8,267 nucleotides of DNA from Lachnospiraceae bacterium (GTDB taxonomy: Bacteria > Bacillota > Clostridia > Lachnospirales > Lachnospiraceae), in contig DMLD01000147.1 in NCBI GenBank assembly GCA_003453515.1, forward strand, positions 1 to 8,267. The letters run 5' to 3'. The notes under the pieces were generated by a model. That model was given only the letters and a program-made list of their open reading frames with translations. It was not told the origin of the DNA and did no database searches. Positions within the stretch are counted from its first letter, which is position 1. Every line of letters starts with the position of its first letter. This document shows positions 5,438 through 8,267 of the stretch, piece after piece. Made by a program: the position numbers and the translations under genes.

Positions 5438-6739
5438 ATGCTTATATGGGAAAATATAAAGCTCGCTCTTGCCGGCATACTTGGTAATAAAATGCGTTCC
5501 ATCCTGACGATGCTTGGAATAATCATAGGTATTGGTTCGGTCATCGCGATCATGACTGTTTCGACATCGCTGACATCGTCGATAACGAGTGCTTTTGCCA
5601 ATCTGGGTGCCAACAATATAACGGTCGGCGTCAGGCAGCTATCCGAGCAGCAGGAGACAAGAAGCAACGGCATGAGATTCGGAAAGTCGAACCGACAGGT
5701 TAGCCTTGATGAGGAGGACAGGATCACCGATGACATGATAGAGCAGCTTAAAAACACATATTCCGATGAGATAGACTCCATAGCGCTCTCGGAGTCTGTC
5801 GGCTCTGCCACGGTAACATCGGGTGAGAACTCTGCAAGCATCGATGTTACGGGGATAAACAGGGGCTACTACGATGCAAACGATGTGTCGCTTATTGCCG
5901 GAAGATATATAACGGATGATGATGTGAGTAAGGAGAAGGCGGTTATCATGGTCTCGGATAAGATGGTCTCTTCGGTGTTCGGTGAGGATGCCGGATATAC
6001 CTCCGTACTTGGCAAAAGGATATTAGTCAGCATAAACAACCTGTATTATTCGTTCTATATAGTCGGAGTATATGAATATGAGGAGGACTCCACCAATTTT
6101 TCATCCGAGTCCGATGAGGAGGTATCCACATCAGCCTATGTCCCGATAACGACAGGCAAGGCAAAGCTTCACTCGGACGAGGGATACTCTCAGTTCACGG
6201 TCGTGACAAATGAAACTATCAGCGATGTAACGACTTTTGCAACACAGATAAAAAACTATATGAACAACGAGTTCTATAAGAATAATGAGGACTATCAGAT
6301 ACAGACAACTACGATGAGCACGATCACGGAGTCGATGAGCGAAACGATATCCACGGTTTCCATAGCGATAGCATTTATAGCAGGTATATCGCTCCTTGTC
6401 GGAGGTATCGGCGTTATGAACATCATGCTGGTTTCGATCACGGAGAGAACAAGGGAGATAGGGACCAGAAAGGCGCTCGGAGCCAAGAACTCGTCAATAC
6501 GCCTCCAGTTCATCATAGAGGCGATGATACTGTGCCTTATAGGAGGACTGCTCGGGATACTCCTTGGCTTCGGGCTCGGAGCGATAGCCGCGTCGGTCAT
6601 GGGTTATTCCGCATCCGCGCCGGTCGTCCCCATCATAGGCTCGGTCGTGTTCTCCATGGTCATAGGTATGTTTTTCGGATTTTACCCTGCCAATAAAGCG
6701 GCAAAGATGGATCCCATCGAGGCTTTGAGGTATGAGTAG
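5438..6739 (+). CDS. ABC exporter permease, MacB/FtsX type (YknZ-like)
   Basis: A 433-residue membrane subunit with the four-helix MacB layout. A short cytoplasmic amphipathic start (WENIKLALAGILGNKMR) leads to helix 1 at about 21-42. A large extracellular MacB_PCD domain (about 45-300) follows, with no cysteines seen. Helix 2 is near 305-330, then the cytoplasmic coupling motif SITERTREIGTRKALGA (about 331-347), helix 3 near 358-388 and helix 4 near 395-415. It ends with PANKAAKMDPIEALRYE, the classic tail of the family. This type works by mechanotransmission: ATP hydrolysis moves the extracellular domain together with the adaptor, instead of passing cargo through the membrane helices. The ATG follows GGAGG (5426-5430) by 7 nt and the ATPase stop by one base. 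It is the last gene of the exporter operon; I see no GC-rich terminator after it, so read-through into the next genes is possible. Confidence 0.95.
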   Translation: MLIWENIKLALAGILGNKMRSILTMLGIIIGIGSVIAIMTVSTSLTSSITSAFANLGANNITVGVRQLSEQQETRSNGMRFGKSNRQVSLDEEDRITDDMIEQLKNTYSDEIDSIALSESVGSATVTSGENSASIDVTGINRGYYDANDVSLIAGRYITDDDVSKEKAVIMVSDKMVSSVFGEDAGYTSVLGKRILVSINNLYYSFYIVGVYEYEEDSTNFSSESDEEVSTSAYVPITTGKAKLHSDEGYSQFTVVTNETISDVTTFATQIKNYMNNEFYKNNEDYQIQTTTMSTITESMSETISTVSIAIAFIAGISLLVGGIGVMNIMLVSITERTREIGTRKALGAKNSSIRLQFIIEAMILCLIGGLLGILLGFGLGAIAASVMGYSASAPVVPIIGSVVFSMVIGMFFGFYPANKAAKMDPIEALRYE

Positions 6740-6746
6740 TTTGGGG

Positions 6747-6775
6747 TTGATTTTTATGCACATGTTATGTATAAT
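6747..6775 (+). promoter_or_regulatory. Near-consensus sigma-A promoter
   Basis: TTGATT (6747-6752) and a perfect TATAAT (6770-6775) are separated by 17 nt, the optimal spacing. It begins 8 nt after the permease stop. A start of transcription is expected near 6782, giving a leader of about 53 nt before the phosphodiesterase ATG. This is the best promoter in the window and separates the phosphodiesterase-DUF308 pair from the exporter operon. Confidence 0.75.
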
Positions 6776-6793
6776 TATTGGTGGTTATAAAAA

Positions 6794-6811
6794 TTAGTTT
6801 TCCTTAACTAA
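6794..6811. promoter_or_regulatory. 18-bp spaced palindrome, possible operator
   Basis: TTAGTT (6794-6799) and AACTAA (6806-6811) are perfect inverted 6-bp arms around TTCCTT. The site lies just after the expected transcription start and ends 6 nt before the GGAGGG ribosome binding site (6818-6823). Its length and symmetry suit a dimeric repressor such as a MarR- or TetR-type protein, though none is encoded here. As RNA it would form a weak A-U hairpin. On the minus strand the same hairpin is followed by TTTTTAT, so a minus-strand terminator is another reading, but no minus-strand gene ends here. Confidence 0.4.
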
Positions 6812-6834
6812 GATTGCGGAGGGTAGTAAGATCT

Positions 6835-7572
6835 ATGGATGTAATGAGGATCGCACATCGCGGATTGAGTGCGTGTGCTCCGGAAAATACGGATGTTTCC
6901 TTCAGGCTTGCAACAGAGTGCGATTGCTACGGGATAGAGTGCGATATCTGGAGGATGCTTGACGGTACATATGTGGTTTCACACGATGCTTCCATGAGAA
7001 GGATGTACGGTGTCAGGAAAAATATCACCGAGTCCACATATGAGGATGTCAGAGAGATACCGGTGACAGGAGGAAATCTGGTCAGTGAGAATCCGACACA
7101 GCATATTTGTACGCTGAAGAGGTATCTGAGTGTTTTGTCAAAGTCAGACAAGATGGCTGTTATCGAGTTGAAGCAGGAGTTTGAGAACAGAGAGCTTCAG
7201 GAGATAGTCGAGATAGTAAAAGCGTATGATATGTACGACAAGACCATTTTTATAAGCGGACAGGCAAAGTCGATACTGAGGCTGAGACATGACCTGTGTT
7301 TCCCGAAGGAGAGACTTCAGTACGTACACGGTGCCAGACCAAGGGATGCGTATGTGCCGGTGAATGACGATCTCATCGACCATTTGATCAGACACGGCAT
7401 AGGGCTTGATTCCAAGCATTCGCTGTTGAGTGAGCGATATGTGGATATGCTCCATGACAACGGGCTGGTCGTGAATGTGTGGACTGTCAACACGGAAAAG
7501 GACTATAAGCGTGTAACAGAGGAATTGGGAGTTGATATGGTAACCATGAATGATGTTAGAGCACAGTTTTGA
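6835..7572 (+). CDS. Glycerophosphodiester phosphodiesterase (GDPD family)
   Basis: Expected to hydrolyse glycerophosphodiesters, the deacylated phospholipid head groups, to glycerol 3-phosphate and an alcohol. The 245-residue protein has no signal peptide, so it is a cytoplasmic UgpQ-like enzyme and not a secreted GlpQ. Family residues are in place: His8 in AHRG, PENT (16-19), Glu35 and Asp37 in GIECDIW, His50 in VVSHD, Glu111 and Lys113 in VIELK, and Trp216 in VNVWTVN. All expected metal and catalytic positions are therefore present. The start is the ATG at 6835, 11 nt after GGAGGG (6818-6823); the ATG at 6844, giving a protein beginning MRIAHRG, is a possible alternative. It has its own strong promoter and a palindrome in the leader. 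The stop overlaps the ribosome binding site of the next gene, so the two form an operon. Exact substrate preference is not readable. Confidence 0.93.
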   Translation: MDVMRIAHRGLSACAPENTDVSFRLATECDCYGIECDIWRMLDGTYVVSHDASMRRMYGVRKNITESTYEDVREIPVTGGNLVSENPTQHICTLKRYLSVLSKSDKMAVIELKQEFENRELQEIVEIVKAYDMYDKTIFISGQAKSILRLRHDLCFPKERLQYVHGARPRDAYVPVNDDLIDHLIRHGIGLDSKHSLLSERYVDMLHDNGLVVNVWTVNTEKDYKRVTEELGVDMVTMNDVRAQF

Positions 7573-7583
7573 AGGAGGATCTT

Positions 7584-8174
7584 ATGGAATTTCTAAAGCA
7601 GCTTAAATGGAGCATCATTGTGCTGGCACTTGCATATGTGGTGTTGGGGGTCGTGCTGATACTGTATCCGGTTCAGACACAGACAGCGGTGACATATATA
7701 CTTGCTATCGCCCTGATCGCGATGGGTATCATCAACCTTATCCAATATGCAAGGCTGGATGCGACGGCGCTTGTCAATAGCTACGATCTTGTGATCGGCT
7801 TTTCGGGGATCATCGGCGGTATACTTATCATCATAAATGTTGAGAAGTTTGCACAGATGCTGTGGATCGCTCTTGGATTCATGGTGCTTATAAGCGGTGT
7901 TTTGAAGCTTCAAAGCTCGGTCAATCTGATGAGGCTTAAGTCGACAAGCTGGCATATACCGTTTGCTTTGGCGTTGATAAATATTGTGTTTGGAGTTATC
8001 ATGCTGATCAATCCGTTCTCGGATGAGCTGTTTTTGATCATGCTGGGCATAGGCTTCATATTCAGCGGTGTGACCGATATCATAGTTACGCTTATGGTCT
8101 CTGCAAGGCTGAAGACCGTGACCGACATCATCATGTCATCCGGAAATGATGGAGCAGGCTCTCAGACGATGTAG
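7584..8174 (+). CDS. DUF308/HdeD-like six-helix membrane protein
   Basis: A 196-residue integral membrane protein with six predicted helices arranged as three repeats of a helix pair. The first helix of each repeat ends with a similar pattern: VVLGVVLILYP near residue 20, IIGGILIIIN near 76, and IVFGVIMLINP near 135. The second helices carry IALIAMGIINLI, GFMVLISGVLKL and GIGFIFSGVTDI. This triple repeat is the signature of the DUF308 family, which includes HdeD, an E. coli inner membrane protein linked to acid resistance. In Firmicutes the role is unknown. The ATG follows AAGGAGG (7572-7578) by 5 nt, and that binding site begins at the last base of the upstream stop, so the gene is coupled to the phosphodiesterase. 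This pairing hints at membrane lipid or envelope upkeep, but that is inference. The C-terminal tail is short and polar. Confidence 0.88.
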   Translation: MEFLKQLKWSIIVLALAYVVLGVVLILYPVQTQTAVTYILAIALIAMGIINLIQYARLDATALVNSYDLVIGFSGIIGGILIIINVEKFAQMLWIALGFMVLISGVLKLQSSVNLMRLKSTSWHIPFALALINIVFGVIMLINPFSDELFLIMLGIGFIFSGVTDIIVTLMVSARLKTVTDIIMSSGNDGAGSQTM

Positions 8175-8179
8175 GGCGG

Positions 8180-8191
8180 CTCGCGGGCGAG
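8180..8191. other. GC-rich hairpin between convergent genes
   Basis: CTCG (8180-8183) and CGAG (8188-8191) form a 4-bp stem around CGGG, beginning 6 nt after the DUF308 stop. No T run follows on either strand, so it is not a convincing intrinsic terminator. A second weak pairing, GCGA (8187-8190) with TCGC (8198-8201), overlaps it. The 37 nt between the two stops must hold whatever ends transcription from either side. Confidence 0.25.
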
Positions 8192-8211
8192 TAAGGTTCG
8201 CTCATATATCC

Positions 8212-8267
8212 CTATTCGTTTGACAGAAGCCTTTCAAGCTCGTTATAAGTAGTAATAGTATTTATCT
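8212..8267 (-). CDS. C-terminal end of a convergent gene (partial)
   Basis: Reading the minus strand in from the right edge, one frame stays open for 17 codons (INTITTYNELERLLSNE) and ends with TAG at 8214-8212. The other two minus frames hit stops within the first few codons. The composition, with an amphipathic NELERLL end, looks like a real protein terminus, and a convergent arrangement explains the lack of any forward gene after 8174. The fragment is too short to name the product. Confidence 0.45.
   Translation of the reverse strand, partial: INTITTYNELERLLSNE

Noticed and set aside
5098..5841. Long minus-strand open frame (247 codons) across the ATPase-permease junction
   Set aside because: It lies antisense to two genes with complete family motifs, has no recognisable domain, and its sequence is rich in Ser, Ile, Met and Val as expected from reverse reading of this codon use.
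3042..6739. Bacteriocin or lantibiotic biosynthesis cluster around the exporter
   Set aside because: No small precursor peptide with a double-Gly leader, no modification enzyme and no peptidase domain on the ATPase was found; the flanking genes are housekeeping.
6740..6834. Terminator after the permease
   Set aside because: No GC-rich stem followed by T's is found on the + strand. The TTAGTT/AACTAA pair is A-T rich, lies after a strong promoter and is followed by GATTGCGG, not a T run.
1..8267. Mobile element, CRISPR array, tRNA or attachment site
   Set aside because: No transposase or integrase, no regularly spaced repeats, no cloverleaf and no long terminal repeats were seen; codon style is uniform along the window.

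Overview
The window looks like chromosomal DNA of a Clostridia-class gut or rumen Firmicute, most probably a Lachnospiraceae member (Coprococcus, Butyrivibrio or Roseburia type). The evidence is the Lachnospiraceae-style citrate synthase, the small DUF6145-like gene behind it, strong AGGAGG-type ribosome binding sites, frequent ATA, AGG and AGA codons throughout, and a MacA-like adaptor with a single N-terminal membrane anchor and no outer-membrane partner. Genus is not resolved by reading alone. Codon style is even along the window and nothing suggests recent transfer.

Left block (1-2881), all on the + strand and tightly packed: the C-terminal two thirds of citrate synthase, a small DUF6145-like protein whose start overlaps the citrate synthase stop, type III pantothenate kinase (coaX), and dihydropteroate synthase (folP), which overlaps coaX by 17 nt. 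This reads as one co-transcribed run of central and cofactor metabolism: citrate synthesis, the first step of coenzyme A synthesis, and the pterin-pABA condensation of folate synthesis.

Middle block (2882-6739): an intergenic leader of about 160 nt holds an 11-bp-period direct repeat, a weak promoter candidate and a small hairpin followed by six T's. It precedes a three-gene exporter operon: HlyD/MacA-type adaptor, MacB/LolD-type ATPase and MacB/FtsX-type permease. The layout matches the YknXYZ-type systems of Gram-positive bacteria, which are linked to defence against or export of peptides. The cargo cannot be read from the sequence, and no regulator or precursor peptide is present.

Right block (6740-8174): a near-consensus sigma-A promoter (TTGATT-17-TATAAT) and an 18-bp spaced palindrome precede a glycerophosphodiester phosphodiesterase, which is tightly coupled to a six-helix DUF308/HdeD-like membrane protein. 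The last 56 bases appear to carry the C-terminal end of a convergent minus-strand gene.

Overall the gene content is ordinary and I do not see a clear undescribed system. The points most worth a second look are the adaptor whose coiled-coil hairpin is interrupted by a Ser/Gly linker, the regulatory architecture in front of the exporter operon, the palindrome at the phosphodiesterase promoter, and the DUF6145-like gene of unknown function. No tRNA, rRNA, CRISPR array, insertion sequence or attachment site was seen.
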